Shown here one piece after another: positions 1 to 8,599 of a DNA stretch of 64,000 nucleotides. The notes under the pieces were generated by a model that worked only from the letters and a program-made list of their open reading frames with translations, did not search any database and was not told the DNA's origin. Position 1 is the first letter of the stretch. Each line of letters starts with the position of its first letter. The position numbers and the translations under genes were made by a program. The stretch spans positions 555,621 to 619,620 of the forward strand of contig CAXAMN010025695.1 of assembly GCA_963970005.1 (NCBI GenBank), given 5' to 3'. Source of the DNA: Durusdinium trenchii (Eukaryota; Sar; Dinophyceae; Suessiales; Symbiodiniaceae).

Positions 1-328
1 TTGTCTTCTCACGTTGTTTCCGTGAGAAGGTCCATGAAGACTCGCACTTCTGAAGGTCTCCCCCAGACTCCACGAACATCTTCAATATGCTAAGCTTCTC
101 GCTGTGATTGCTGGAAGCAAATACCCTGGCAATCTCTGGGAACTCACTTTCTTTCTTACCTCCTGGCAGACGAGAGAGCACAGCCCACTCCTTGCGGTGC
201 GTGGAAGAAGTGCAAGTGATCGGCTCTGCAGGCTTTTCGGGCTCCACAGGCGGTTCGTAGCGCACAGTTCCAGGAGCTGACGGTGCTGTTGCTGCTGAGG
301 GTGTTTGTGACGCAGCATGCCCGCACCC
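1..328 (-). CDS. Gene C, third exon; runs off the left edge
   Basis: Minus-strand exon, open to the end of the window. It starts after a CCAG acceptor (intron 329-527) in phase 0, which matches the upstream exon. The frame reads a Ser/Ala/Pro-rich start, then EPPVEPEKPAEP, then a compact segment containing STHRKEWAVLSRLPGG and EKLSILKMFVESGGDL. That segment looks like a folded helical domain. I recall similar THRKEW-type proteins as multicopy in Symbiodiniaceae, but this is unverified. No catalytic motif is visible, so no function is assigned. The exon is not obvious from the longest ATG-started frames here, but its phase and composition are good. Confidence 0.62.
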
Positions 329-443
329 CTGGCCATCCAGTCCCACACCCAGCCTCAGGCATGAGCCCAACGTGATACAAAAAGCTGAAACGTGACCCCA
401 CCCACCCAACCCATCCATGTATAACTAACTGGATGCGCGTGAA

Positions 444-509
444 CATGCTCATGAACATGCGCATGACCACGCTCATGGCCATGCTCATGACCATGCTCAT
501 GCACATGAA
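444..509. repeat. CATGNN hexamer array inside a gene C intron
   Basis: CATG recurs exactly every 6 bases at 444, 450, 456, 462, 474, 480, 486, 492, 498 and 504; the unit at 468 is CACG. The two spacer bases vary (CT, AA, CG, AC, GC, CA). The array lies inside the 199-bp GT-AG intron 329-527. CATG is its own reverse complement, so both strands read alike and give false Met/His-rich frames. Confidence 0.9.
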
Positions 510-527
510 AGCTTGAGGCTGCTAGAC

Positions 528-618
528 CTGAGACCTTGGCAGTTCCGCCTCCAGCTTCTTAGCGGCTGCGTCTGGCTGTTCTTCGGATGAACTCCCCAGA
601 CTGATACAAGATTTGCCC
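528..618 (-). CDS. Gene C, second exon
   Basis: A 91-bp minus-strand exon between a TTGCTCAG acceptor and a TCTCAG|GT donor. It reads GKSCISLGSSSEEQPDA and continues with AKKLEAELPRSQ. It begins with one base of a split codon. Exon 1 ends with two bases before a GC donor, which gives an AGG codon, and the downstream junction is phase 0 on both sides. The phase agreement over two introns is the main support. The sequence is acidic and Lys-rich, possibly a linker. No known domain. Confidence 0.6.
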
Positions 619-703
619 CTGAGCAAGTCTTGCCCCTGGAGCAAAGTGCCAATGGACCTTCAGGCGATTTTGTGAAAGGTTTGCAAATAAATCAAAACAT
701 GGC

Positions 704-1227
704 CTTTGGGATTGGCCGCGGGGCAGGCTGCCATCCACAAGGGTATTCAGCAGGCCAGCAGCCTCGTCTTCCAGCTGAATCGCAGCCAAAGCCTCATCCA
801 CGTACGTCCCAGACACAAGCTGCGTGTCATCATGGGTGGGATCAGGCTGACCAAGTGGCACGGTCTCAGGCAATGCACCTTCACTCTCTGACAAGGTCGA
901 TTTGGCTTCCTCCCCCATTTTGGCCTCCCCCGTTGGCTTCTCCTCTGTCTTCTCGTTTGCCAACGCCTCCTTCCGACGGCGCTTTGCATCTGGCATGCAT
1001 TCTTCCAGAATGAGCTTGGCCTCGGCTTTCGACAAGCCTGGCGTAACCTCCATGAGCTTGCTGACCGATGGAGCCCGCCCACCATTCTCTTTCATGAGCT
1101 CCATCAGCAGCTCTGTACAGAAGGGCACATCATGGGCCTCCTCCATGGGTCTTGAGGCTGTCGACACAACCCAGTGCGCAGTGCGCACGCAAACGGCTAC
1201 AACCCAGCAGTACTGACGCTTGAACAT
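704..1227 (-). CDS. Gene C, first coding exon
   Basis: The ATG at 1227 is the first ATG after an in-frame TGA; a second good candidate is the ATG at 1146 (MEEAHDVPF). The exon codes a helical stretch (CTELLMELMKENGG and LSKAEAKLILEECM), then a basic patch DAKRRRKEA that could be a nuclear localisation signal, then acidic/Gln linkers. It ends at CCCAAAG|GC, a GC donor, with the 85-bp intron 619-703. Gene B ends only about 120 bases upstream on the same strand, so the two are closely packed, as in unidirectional dinoflagellate gene blocks. Product unknown. Confidence 0.6.
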
Positions 1228-1343
1228 GGCATTCACGGAAAATCACGGGGGTTCACGCCGATCGCTGGTGACGTCAGGTCGTTTTCACGCATATTCACGG
1301 CGCCTTTTTTTCGCGGGTCTGGCTGGTAGAGGACTTCGGTTGA

Positions 1344-1800
1344 TCACATGTCTTGGCGTTTTGCCAACTTTTGCACAGTTGTGCTCAAGACAGCACGCCA
1401 CTGTTCTGGAGGCCTAAATTTGGACGATCGACGGATGTATTGGATAACTCCGAGGATGTCAGCCTCAGACATCAGCTGATGCACAGAAGACTTGTGCAGT
1501 GTCTCAGCGCCCCACATCAGACCAGAGGTCGCATGTATCCCACTCAATGGCCTTTCCGTGGATACAAGGCCACAGAACGAGTTAGACTGACCTGCAGAGC
1601 CTCAAAGAGCTTCAGCTCTGACAAGCCCTCCGCAACCGGCGCCAACACTTTGGGTCCTGGAAGAGCCTGAAATTTACAACATGGAAGCACAGTCATACAC
1701 AGATACATGTGTCTTACATTTCTTGCCTCCCACGTATCACCCATCATTTCTCCCTTCAAGTACGCGAGGTGGATGCCAAAAAGGGTATGATATTCCCTCA
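1344..1800 (-). CDS. Gene B, 3' exons (several, edges partly unresolved)
   Basis: Three coding-like pieces on the minus strand. The first is about 1727-1800 (LFGIHLAYLKGEMMGDTW), ending at a GAG|GC donor. The second is 1592-1656 (VLAPVAEGLSELKLFEAL) between CCAG and CAG|GT. The last, from about 1500 to a TGA at 1344, contains QLMSEADILGVIQYIRR and ends KLAKRQDM. The phase between the first two does not close, so an exon may be missing or an edge misplaced. These would be the C-terminal part of the methyltransferase-like gene B. No independent domain is recognised. Confidence 0.45.
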
Positions 1801-1912
1801 GCGAGCAGAACAACACTCACACCACCATAGCCCTACAGGCATGCAAACACTATCTTGCCTTATTGTCGATTGCAACCAAGGAGCTGGCTTTTACCCATGG
1901 TCTCCTTGCAGC

Positions 1913-2331
1913 CTTGCCAAGTTCGAGTCCCATCTGCTTTCTTCTGCTTCTTCACAAGGGGCTCTCCTGAAAGAGCTCTTAATTGCTCCTGTGTCAAGTG
2001 CCCTGCGCATGTGGTTAAGCGGCTGAGAAGCACAGGGTCATTCGAGTAGAGAACATGACGCTTTGGCGTTGCCTCCGAAGGGTCATTTGCATATGCCCCA
2101 CCCCAAATGGAGGTCGTGTACACATACTGCTGAGCAAAGAAGGATTGCATCCTGGGGTGCAGTTCAGCCCGAGAGCCCCCTGGTTGCTCCAGGAGAAAGC
2201 GTGCCCCCATGCACAGAGTATACCAACACAGGAACACAAAGCGGCTGCATAGTTTGTTGCCACGAGCAACAAAGCCAAATCCACGGTTCCCTTCTGGGAA
2301 CAATATCGATCTTTCATGAGTGCCCAGAGAC
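1913..2331 (-). CDS. Gene B, exon with a motif VI-like FLLEQP
   Basis: Minus-strand exon from a GTGAG acceptor to a GCAAG|GC donor. It contains FVARGNKLCSRFVFLC, then ARFLLEQPGGSRAELHPRM, then TTSIWGGAYANDPSEATPK and a Lys-rich end. FLLEQP sits where C5-cytosine methyltransferases carry motif VI (ENV, after a hydrophobic strand). With the FSGAG motif of the upstream exon this suggests a Rossmann-type SAM methyltransferase relative. This is inference from spacing and pattern; Gln replaces the usual Asn. Similar sequences seem familiar from Symbiodiniaceae as a large family, but that is memory, not a search. Confidence 0.55.
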
Positions 2332-2399
2332 CTCACAGCAACAGATTACTGTAACAGTCTTAAGCTGAAGCTGAAGAAAGCCAAACAGGTTGCCGCCAG

Positions 2400-2628
2400 A
2401 TGACGGTGCGCAAAAAGAATTACATAGGAGTCCAATGATGTGCAGGGCTCCCTGCTTCGAGCGGCGTGCACAGTTCATACACAGCCTCAGCGCAATTCAG
2501 AGCTGGCGTCCGGAGCACGTTCAATTTCCGCAGTAAGTTCAGCACGCAAAGCCAGCTTCCGTCAAAAAGTCCATGGACCGATGCTCCTTGTAAAGCAACT
2601 TGTCCAGTTCCACTCCAACAAAGCCGGC
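2400..2628 (-). CDS. Gene B, middle exons (motif IV-like LCNSF)
   Basis: After the GC-AG intron 2629-2703 the minus strand continues GFVGVELDKLLYKEHRSMDF to LTEAGFA. The next bases then read VLNLLRKL only after a two-base shift. Further on, after a GCAG acceptor, another frame gives GALHIIGLLCNSFCAPSSGG. LCNSF after a hydrophobic strand resembles the catalytic PCQ/VCSS loop (motif IV) of C5 methyltransferases. The two-base discrepancy means either an intron I cannot place or a frameshifted, decaying copy. Treat the internal structure as unresolved. Confidence 0.4.
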
Positions 2629-2703
2629 CTCACATTCAGCGCCAATCAAACTCCAGTGTGTATACACTAGAAAGATACAAGTGAATAAATTCTGCGCGCG
2701 CGC

Positions 2704-2934
2704 CTCACGCATAGCCTTGCTGACCTTGCCAGCACCGCTGAAGTACTCCACCCAGTCATAGGCCTGGCAAGGCCCACCATGCATTGACACCAGACAGCAG
2801 CTGAGACACCAGACAGCTGAGGCTCCAGCTACCCGACCATCAAGCTCTTCCAAGAAAAGCAAATGAAGATGTAGTAAGATGAGCATGGCTGGGGCGCCCC
2901 ATCGCATCATCTCTACCAAAGTCATGACGATATA
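2704..2934 (-). CDS. Gene B, 5' exon with motif I-like FSGAG
   Basis: Minus-strand exon ending at ATGCGTGAG|GC. It reads a hydrophobic N-terminal stretch (APAMLILLHLHLLFLEEL), then HGGPCQAYDWVEYFSGAG followed by KVSKAMREA. Across the 75-bp GC-AG intron the phrase continues GFVGVELD. E-Y-F-S-G-A-G with Glu-Leu-Asp about 20 residues later matches the SAM-binding motif I/II pattern of C5-methyltransferases (DLFAGIGG...E/D). The start codon is uncertain: in-frame ATGs occur near 2934 and 2919. The hydrophobic N-terminus could be a signal or anchor segment, which would be odd for a DNA methyltransferase. Confidence 0.5.
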
Positions 2935-3124
2935 TATGGAGCTATGGCAGGTTTCGGTTTTGAGTGGGAAGGCTCTGCGTGCAGGCAACAAGGGGTTCTG
3001 GCACAGGCGCAAAATTGCATTGCTTCTGAGGCACTCTAATTTTTCACAGTGGCCAGGTACCACTCTGATCCAGATACACCGGACGCATATGGTCATACTA
3101 CATGCACATGGACCGATCTATGTA

Positions 3125-4096
3125 CTATGCAAAGCGCCTGCGTTTCAGCTGCACAGGGTCCAAGCCCTGGAGCATGGAAGCGCGTTCGTCCGACAACATC
3201 CACAGGTTTGATGCCTCTTTGAAGCTCATGGTGTTGCCACTGGCCGCCAGCTTCTTAGCTATGAACTCTAGCCTTCTCTTGCCAAAGTCACCAGCCATGT
3301 AAGCAGAGCTGACTGCCGACTCAGTTGCCTTCTCGGCACATGGCTCAGCTGCTTGTGTTGGAGGCCCCACCTTCTGCAGAAGAGGCTCTTGCACTTTCAA
3401 AGCCTCCTCTACTTCATCATCTGCTACAGGTGGCTTCACCTTAGACTTTTTCGAAGGCTTTCCTTTTCCACCTTTGGCCTTTGCCTTAGGCTTTGGCTTG
3501 GCCTGCTGGCGACCTTCCGCAGTCTGACCATCTTCATCCTCCCCTCCAGCGACAAAGGGAGCTGGTGGTTGAGCGGCTTGCTGCTTCAAGCTTTCCACCA
3601 CAAAGACTGGAAGCTCGTGGGACCGAGCTGGAGTTGCAACAGGCCTTCCGAGAGCTTGGCCTTCAGAAGCTTTCAATACTTCAGACTCCTTCCGATCTTT
3701 CTCTGCTTTGCGCTCCATAATTTTGGCAGCTAAGAGGTTCCAGTCAAACGATTTGCCATCAGACAAAGCTTCCATGTCCTCCTCAGTGGCCGATCGAGAC
3801 AACGAGCTTTGTGAGCCGGATCTCGTGAGCACAACGTTCGCCTCACGAAGGCGTGCCTTCAACTGGGCCAACGCCTTGCTTTTGGCAGCAGTTGGGGTCT
3901 GATCAAATTGCCGCCTAAAGAGGCCCACAAGCCTGCGAAGGCCCAAAGCAAACTTCATGGCCAACTCGTCCAGGGCACCTATTGAAATGCCAACGGGCAA
4001 GAGCTTGTTATCCACATAAAACTGAGATATAGCTTTTCCGACAACTTCATCAGAAAGGCGACCGGTAGGCGTGACACTCATGATCGCGTAGATGGC
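3125..4096 (-). CDS. Gene A, terminal exon (Lys-rich protein ending KRRRFA)
   Basis: A 972-bp minus-strand exon from a GGCTGCAG acceptor, phase 0, to a TAG at 3125. It starts AIYAIMSVTPTGRLSDEVV, then a helical stretch with LGLRRLVGLFRRQFDQTP and KSKALAQLKARLREAN, then a Ser/Glu region. A very basic run (KPKPKAKAKGGKGKPSKKSK) and a C-terminal segment with FIAKKLAASGNTMSF and LKRRRFA follow. The Lys/Pro/Ala run resembles disordered DNA-binding tails, so nuclear location is plausible. No enzyme motif is seen. It precedes gene B by about 200 bases on the same strand. Function unknown. Confidence 0.65.
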   Translation of the reverse strand, partial: AIYAIMSVTPTGRLSDEVVGKAISQFYVDNKLLPVGISIGALDELAMKFALGLRRLVGLFRRQFDQTPTAAKSKALAQLKARLREANVVLTRSGSQSSLSRSATEEDMEALSDGKSFDWNLLAAKIMERKAEKDRKESEVLKASEGQALGRPVATPARSHELPVFVVESLKQQAAQPPAPFVAGGEDEDGQTAEGRQQAKPKPKAKAKGGKGKPSKKSKVKPPVADDEVEEALKVQEPLLQKVGPPTQAAEPCAEKATESAVSSAYMAGDFGKRRLEFIAKKLAASGNTMSFKEASNLWMLSDERASMLQGLDPVQLKRRRFA

Positions 4097-4109
4097 CTGC
4101 AGCCCGCAA

Positions 4110-4640
4110 CAAAAACCCAATCAACATTCCAACAATTGAAATTGAACGTGTTTCCTGTCACATCTGCGAAGCCCCAAGATGGCCCAAGCCTCCACATTTA
4201 GCTCCAAGTCCTTGCATGTAGCTTTCCCCTTCTTCTTGAACAAGTCTTCACTGTGTGCTTGAATAAAGTTAAAGTTCACCTGAGCAAGCTTTCCGTGAAT
4301 TGAAGCCAGCGGACAAAAAACTTTCATGTCCAACAAATGAGGTTCCAGCATTCTTCAATCGGTCTTCTGCTGAAAAGGCCGCGCAGTACTTGCTGACAAG
4401 ATTGGGGTCTTCACAAAGCTGCTTCAGTTCCCGTGGCATCCCGGGCAACAGCACACTAAGTAATCAGTGCTGAGTTGAGAAGCCCAAACAGCTTCCAAAA
4501 GGCTCTATCAGGTGTGAGTTGCACAGAAAACCTAGACAGGAAATTGACGGCGACCTGGAACGTGGGCACCCCATGACGGTTTGGAGGAAGCTGCATGGAG
4601 TAGGACCTGGGCAGGTCAAATCTGAACATGTTCACTCTGA
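4110..4640 (-). CDS. Gene A, internal exons (edges provisional)
   Basis: Coding-like minus-strand pieces. About 4600-4540 reads SYSMQLPPNRHGVPTFQ. About 4454-4350 reads PRELKQLCEDPNLVSKYCAA then FSAEDRLKNAG. About 4290-4130 reads LFKKKGKATCKDLELNVE then AWAILGLRRC. They lie in order between the 5' exons (5.3-5.8 kb) and the terminal exon, and AG|G steps flank them. I could not close all phases, so exon ends are approximate. No domain is recognised. Confidence 0.4.
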
Positions 4641-4654
4641 TATAGAATTGGGGC

Positions 4655-4915
4655 ATGTTCATGGCTGACATGCCCATGCCATGACAGGTAAGTGCATGCC
4701 AGGCATGCGCGTGCACATGCCCATGGAAACAGTGGACATATGAGCGCGCGCATGCACATGCACATGGACATGAACAATATGAGCATGCACATGCACATGT
4801 CACATGCGCATGAAAACATTGGACAGGAACATTTTAAGCATGCCCATGAAAACTGCGCACCGACCATGAACAGTTGCCCAGCATACGCATGCACGTGCCC
4901 ATGCGAAGTTGTAAG
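4655..4915. repeat. CATG-rich array in a gene A intron
   Basis: About 25 CATG words, many exactly 6 bases apart (for example 4751, 4757, 4763 and 4769), but less regular than the 444-509 array, with phase slips. It falls between coding pieces of gene A, so it is probably intronic. It generates artificial Met/His-rich frames on both strands. Confidence 0.8.
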
Positions 4916-5282
4916 TGCCGCACGGAAGACATTTCCTGGAGCAAGAATCTAGGGAAAGGTACATACCTGACGGCCCTCAGGCACACTATAAGGCAACCAC
5001 TCACAAAGGCCATGACCTCAGGAGCTGTACAGAGAGTCAAGGCACAGCTACTCATTCAGTAAGCAGTGACACTCCCACCCTGCATGTCACTCGACGCGCA
5101 GCTTTTCCAAGCAGAAACCTCCTGTAGGGCAGCACCAGTCCTCAAACAAATGACGCAGCTAGCTGTATATATAAGAACCTTTGTCCAATGAGGCGCCAGC
5201 CACATCATACATCATCTCGACGCGGCAGAGGCCTGCATCCATGAAGGGTGCCACTAAAATTCAATCAGCAATACCCACCTCC

Positions 5283-5335
5283 TGATGGGGAGCACAGCAG
5301 GCGGTGGCAAGTTCCAAACCTTGCCATCAGACGAC
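5283..5335 (-). CDS. Gene A, small internal exon
   Basis: About 53 bp on the minus strand after a CCGAAG acceptor, reading SSDGKVWNLPPPAVLPI. It ends near CCATCAG|GA. The Pro-rich content matches the neighbouring exons. Support is only splice signals and composition. Confidence 0.4.
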
Positions 5336-5444
5336 CTTCGGGGAAGTGCGAACACAAAGTTTGCCATCAAACAACTAACACACATGAGCCTGGCAAGTGG
5401 AGGGAATCACATGGAAGCAGGAACGCGTGCCTGAAAACTCCTTC

Positions 5445-5606
5445 CTTCGAGTTGGTAGCCCTAGAAGTTGTCTTCAGTCTCTTATCTGGGGGCCAAATCC
5501 TTGGGTCTTCAGGCCGGCCATTGTCTTCTTCCGGTGCCACAGGCCCACCAGCTGGTTTAGGGCTGGTGGAAGGGGCTGGTACTTCCTCCTTCAACAACAT
5601 GTCATC
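5445..5606 (-). CDS. Gene A, Pro/Asp-rich exon
   Basis: A 162-bp minus-strand exon, exactly 54 codons in phase 0. It reads DDMLLKEEVPAPSTSPKP, then GGPVAPEEDNGRPEDPRIWP, then Lys/Arg-rich residues to NSK. It is bounded by a CCAG acceptor and an AAG|GA boundary, the GA donor type known from dinoflagellates. The preceding exon ends phase 0, so the two join cleanly. Likely disordered; no domain. Confidence 0.5.
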
Positions 5607-5674
5607 CTGGCAACATGACTGACTGTTCTCGGATGATCATGTCCGTGCACATGCTCATGCACATGGATGAAGTC

Positions 5675-5797
5675 CTTGGCAGGTGGCTTCTCGTCACCCT
5701 TTTGTTCTTGCTTTGGCTTGGGCTGGTGCTTTGGCATGGGTGGCGGGTACTGCTCCACTTCTGAGACCACGCGCCGAGGCTTCACCTTTGCAGATGC
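5675..5797 (-). CDS. Gene A, first recognised exon
   Basis: A 123-bp minus-strand exon (41 codons) from an ATTGAG acceptor to CCAAG|GA. It reads ASAKVKPRRVVSEVEQY, then PPPMPKHQPKPKQEQKGDEK. The 68-bp intron 5607-5674 that follows has a GA-AG form and contains a short CATG array (5636-5667). The start of gene A lies further upstream and was not found. Confidence 0.5.
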
Positions 5798-6423
5798 CTC
5801 AATGCACAAAAATTCAAAGTGTAATGTAGTTGCTGCCCAAGCTCTGAACGCCCATCGAAAGCGCAGCTTTCTCCTGAGCCATAGCCTGCCAGCGATCAGT
5901 TTGTTTGATCTCCCTGCCCCAATAAATGCGTGAATGCACCTGCTCCTTTCCGCCAGCTGAGGTCTCCATCTTGAGTTGAAACGCTACGGTTAGAAACGCA
6001 AATGTTCACACACACTCATGACCCGTTAGTGTGAACATGTACATGGTTCGAAGACATGCTCATGCTCATGGCGTGGTTCCAATTTACCATGGTCATGCTC
6101 ATGGCATGGTTTCTACTATGCCAATGCACATGCTCATGCTCATGGCATGTGTTCTATGGTCGTGTTTCAGGGTTCAGGTAACACACATTACAGTAACGCA
6201 CTACACAAAGACCTCTTCCAGCGCGCACCAGCACTTGATCTGAGGCTAAAGCTGACAAGGACCCCAAGCACAGCGCTCCCCCGCTGTGAGCCCAAACTTG
6301 CCCACAAACACAAGATGAACTCTTGTTGCAGGGGTTTTCAAGCCGATAGGCCATATCAACCTCAAAACCCTTCATAAATGACATCTACTTGAAAACCCTC
6401 AGATACGCCAGTCTGGGCAAGCA
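5798..6423. other. No gene seen; CATG array at 6030-6150
   Basis: Spacer between the minus-strand gene block and the plus-strand retroelement. The only clear feature is a fourth CATG-rich array at about 6030-6150. It could be an upstream intron of gene A, since the other three arrays sit in introns. Confidence 0.6.
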
Positions 6424-7284
6424 ATGCCCAAGAAGTTGACCAGAACACAGGTCATCAAACAGCTACTACAGCAGCAAGAGACCACCAAACCACCGCCAGG
6501 ACAACATTACCTGGAAGAGACGGCAGGGTACCTTAAGTGTGTGCGCTGTGGCACAAACGTGCACAAGAGAAGCAATGAACAGACTTTCCAAACCTTTGTT
6601 CAAGGGACATGCCTTGACCAGCCCTATCAGCAAGAGCATGCAGGACACACGAGTCATGTCCTGTGGCAAAAGGGCAACCGAGTCACTTGTACACAATGTG
6701 GCATCACCCTGCACCTTGATGGCCAGCAGGGGCTCATCCACACAGCGGCTGTCAAGAAGCCATGTAAGGGCTCCGGAAGCCAAAGCTCCACGCCACTGAC
6801 GGAAATCTTCCGCAGACAAGTCGAGCAGGCATCGCAACATGAAGCCTCTGGATCCTCCAGTGCCCCAGAGCCTGACTCCCCACCTGAGCAGCAAGATGCA
6901 GCTGACCAGGTCAAACGACCACGGCTTGGCACCACGACCATGCCACAGCAGCCAGCGAATAGGGATCCAAGACCCACACCGAGGCGTTTGCACTTCCAAA
7001 CTGCCCTCGACACACACAACCAGGCATCAGCAACGGTCACAAATGCCTTGGCCATGACACCCAGCCTACAGGCAGTGACCGAAGCAACAACCAGCTCCAG
7101 GCGAGTCCCTGACACAGGCCCTGCACGACGAGGCCACCACCGGGGAGAAGACAAGCCTGCACAAGTCATGCCACTCCGGCATGATTCCACGCAGGATCTG
7201 GGCACTCCAGCCACAGACTCAGATGCTGATGCGGCCCCAAGCGATCCAGAAGGCAGCCATGCATTCACGGTCGACTTCTTCTGA
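6424..7284 (+). CDS. Retroelement ORF with two CxxC pairs
   Basis: Intact 286-codon plus-strand frame starting MPKKLTRTQVIKQLL. Two zinc-ribbon-like halves follow: CVRCGTNVHKRS with a later Cys near residue 60, and CTQCGITLHLDG with a later Cys at PCKGSG. The rest is disordered, Pro/Ser/Thr-rich, and ends AFTVDFF. The C-terminal half is paralogous to 10365-10757 (CKGSGSQSSTPLTEIF against CKGAGTKGSPPIHTFF; PRRLHF against PKRLHF). Both are followed by a CATA microsatellite, so this appears to be the 3' ORF of a retroelement copy. The zinc-ribbon halves suggest nucleic-acid binding. The exact role is unknown. Confidence 0.6.
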   Translation: MPKKLTRTQVIKQLLQQQETTKPPPGQHYLEETAGYLKCVRCGTNVHKRSNEQTFQTFVQGTCLDQPYQQEHAGHTSHVLWQKGNRVTCTQCGITLHLDGQQGLIHTAAVKKPCKGSGSQSSTPLTEIFRRQVEQASQHEASGSSSAPEPDSPPEQQDAADQVKRPRLGTTTMPQQPANRDPRPTPRRLHFQTALDTHNQASATVTNALAMTPSLQAVTEATTSSRRVPDTGPARRGHHRGEDKPAQVMPLRHDSTQDLGTPATDSDADAAPSDPEGSHAFTVDFF

Positions 7285-7350
7285 GGGCCAGGAGATGAGG
7301 CACAAGACCTAGATGACCGCCAAACGGCGCACTAAGCTAACTTTTAGAAG

Positions 7351-7382
7351 AAAAAATACATACATACATACATACATACATG
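7351..7382 (+). repeat. (CATA)n tail of the first element copy
   Basis: About seven CATA units directly downstream of the CxxC ORF, preceded by an A-rich stretch. The second copy has an equivalent tail at 10836. This resembles the short-repeat 3' ends of some non-LTR elements. Confidence 0.75.
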
Positions 7383-7684
7383 GCTCAAGGCCATTCAGTG
7401 TTCAAGTGGGCACCCCGTGAAGTCCCGCTGGTGCACTAACCCCCACTCGAACATTGCCTCGAGAACCACAACAAGGAGGGACAGGCTGAAGATCTACTAC
7501 AACACATTCTTTGCCCGTAATCAGGACTAGTTCTCGCCCTGAACCACCGCTTCGGCCTCTTGACAAAGACCCTCTACTATCTCCTTCGGCCTTGGGGAGA
7601 TTGACACCTACCGGCCTACACCATTGAAGACGCCTTCAGCCAGTTTGCAGAGGGTGCAGTGATCATGTCCTGGGAAGAAGCTAC

Positions 7685-8596
7685 ATGACATGCAAAAACC
7701 CTTCCTCCACCAACTGGATATGGGCAGACAAAGTACGACCTGGCACCAGGTGCAGGAAGTGCGGACAATGGTGGCCACAGACAACCAGTACAGGCAATGG
7801 CAAGGGACAAGGGCATGGACAAACAAAAGCCAATGGACATGGAAAGACTTGGCCCAGGAAACAAGCCGCAGACCAGTTGCTGGACACACCGCCGGGCCTC
7901 TTCCAGTCTGCGGCCTCTCAAGCTGAACTCCTGGCCAGCACCTGGGATGTCATTCCAGGACCCATTCAGGCAAAGCTCGCTGCTCTCGGCTATGGACCAC
8001 CTCCACAGGAGGAGCCCGAGCTCACCGAGCTATTGAAATCCCACATGACTGCACTACCACAAGAAGTACAAGACGCGGTAACCAAACTCACTCAGCCTAT
8101 TCCGGACAGCGAGAAAGAGCTTGCACAAAAGCTAAAAGCACAGGTGGGTGACTTGAAGTCAGTGTCCATCAAGAAGAACCAGCTCCAGGCCAAGCTTGAT
8201 CAAGTCAAAGCACAATACGCCTCCATGCTCCAGGACATGCAGGACTTGCAAAGCAAGCTGAATGAAGGGCAGCAACGCCTCAAAACCCTGTCCGAACAGT
8301 ACATGAAGGTGACAAATCAAACACCTATGCCAGCAGGACTGGAGCCGGAAGCCACAAAGGACTTGCCCATCCCTATGGCGGTAGAAACTTTCGTTTCTAG
8401 TCTGGGAATTGACTTGACCGAAGAGCAAAGAACTCAGCCTCATGGGCTTCTCAAGCGGCCCAAGGCAGATGAAGAAGAGATCAACAAGCGCAGAAAAACT
8501 GACGCCCAGGCCGCACCACCGGGGGGGGGCAGTGTGGGTAACAGTTCAACCAGTGGGACAAACATGCTCCAAGGATATCTGATGGGAGGATTTTGA
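7685..8596 (+). CDS. Gag-like retroelement ORF, zinc knuckle plus coiled coil
   Basis: Plus-strand 303-codon frame. The N-terminus has TRCRKCGQWWP, a single CxxC within a Trp-rich motif (WIWADKVRPGTRCRKCGQ), then a Gln/His-rich segment. Residues about 110-215 form a strongly heptad-like coiled coil (KAQVGDLKSVSIKKNQLQAK and following). The end is Gly/Ser-rich and finishes MGGF. The knuckle plus coiled coil fits an ORF1/Gag-like nucleic-acid chaperone. It lies 3' of one element tail and 5' of the protease-like and endonuclease-like pieces, so it probably starts the second copy. Upstream frames near 7680 are open, so an earlier start is possible. Confidence 0.6.
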   Translation: MTCKNPSSTNWIWADKVRPGTRCRKCGQWWPQTTSTGNGKGQGHGQTKANGHGKTWPRKQAADQLLDTPPGLFQSAASQAELLASTWDVIPGPIQAKLAALGYGPPPQEEPELTELLKSHMTALPQEVQDAVTKLTQPIPDSEKELAQKLKAQVGDLKSVSIKKNQLQAKLDQVKAQYASMLQDMQDLQSKLNEGQQRLKTLSEQYMKVTNQTPMPAGLEPEATKDLPIPMAVETFVSSLGIDLTEEQRTQPHGLLKRPKADEEEINKRRKTDAQAAPPGGGSVGNSSTSGTNMLQGYLMGGF

Positions 8597-8599
8597 GGC

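Noticed and set aside
4616-4952. Met/His-rich open frames on both strands
   Set aside because: They are produced by the CATG array, which reads the same on both strands. No splice or codon support.
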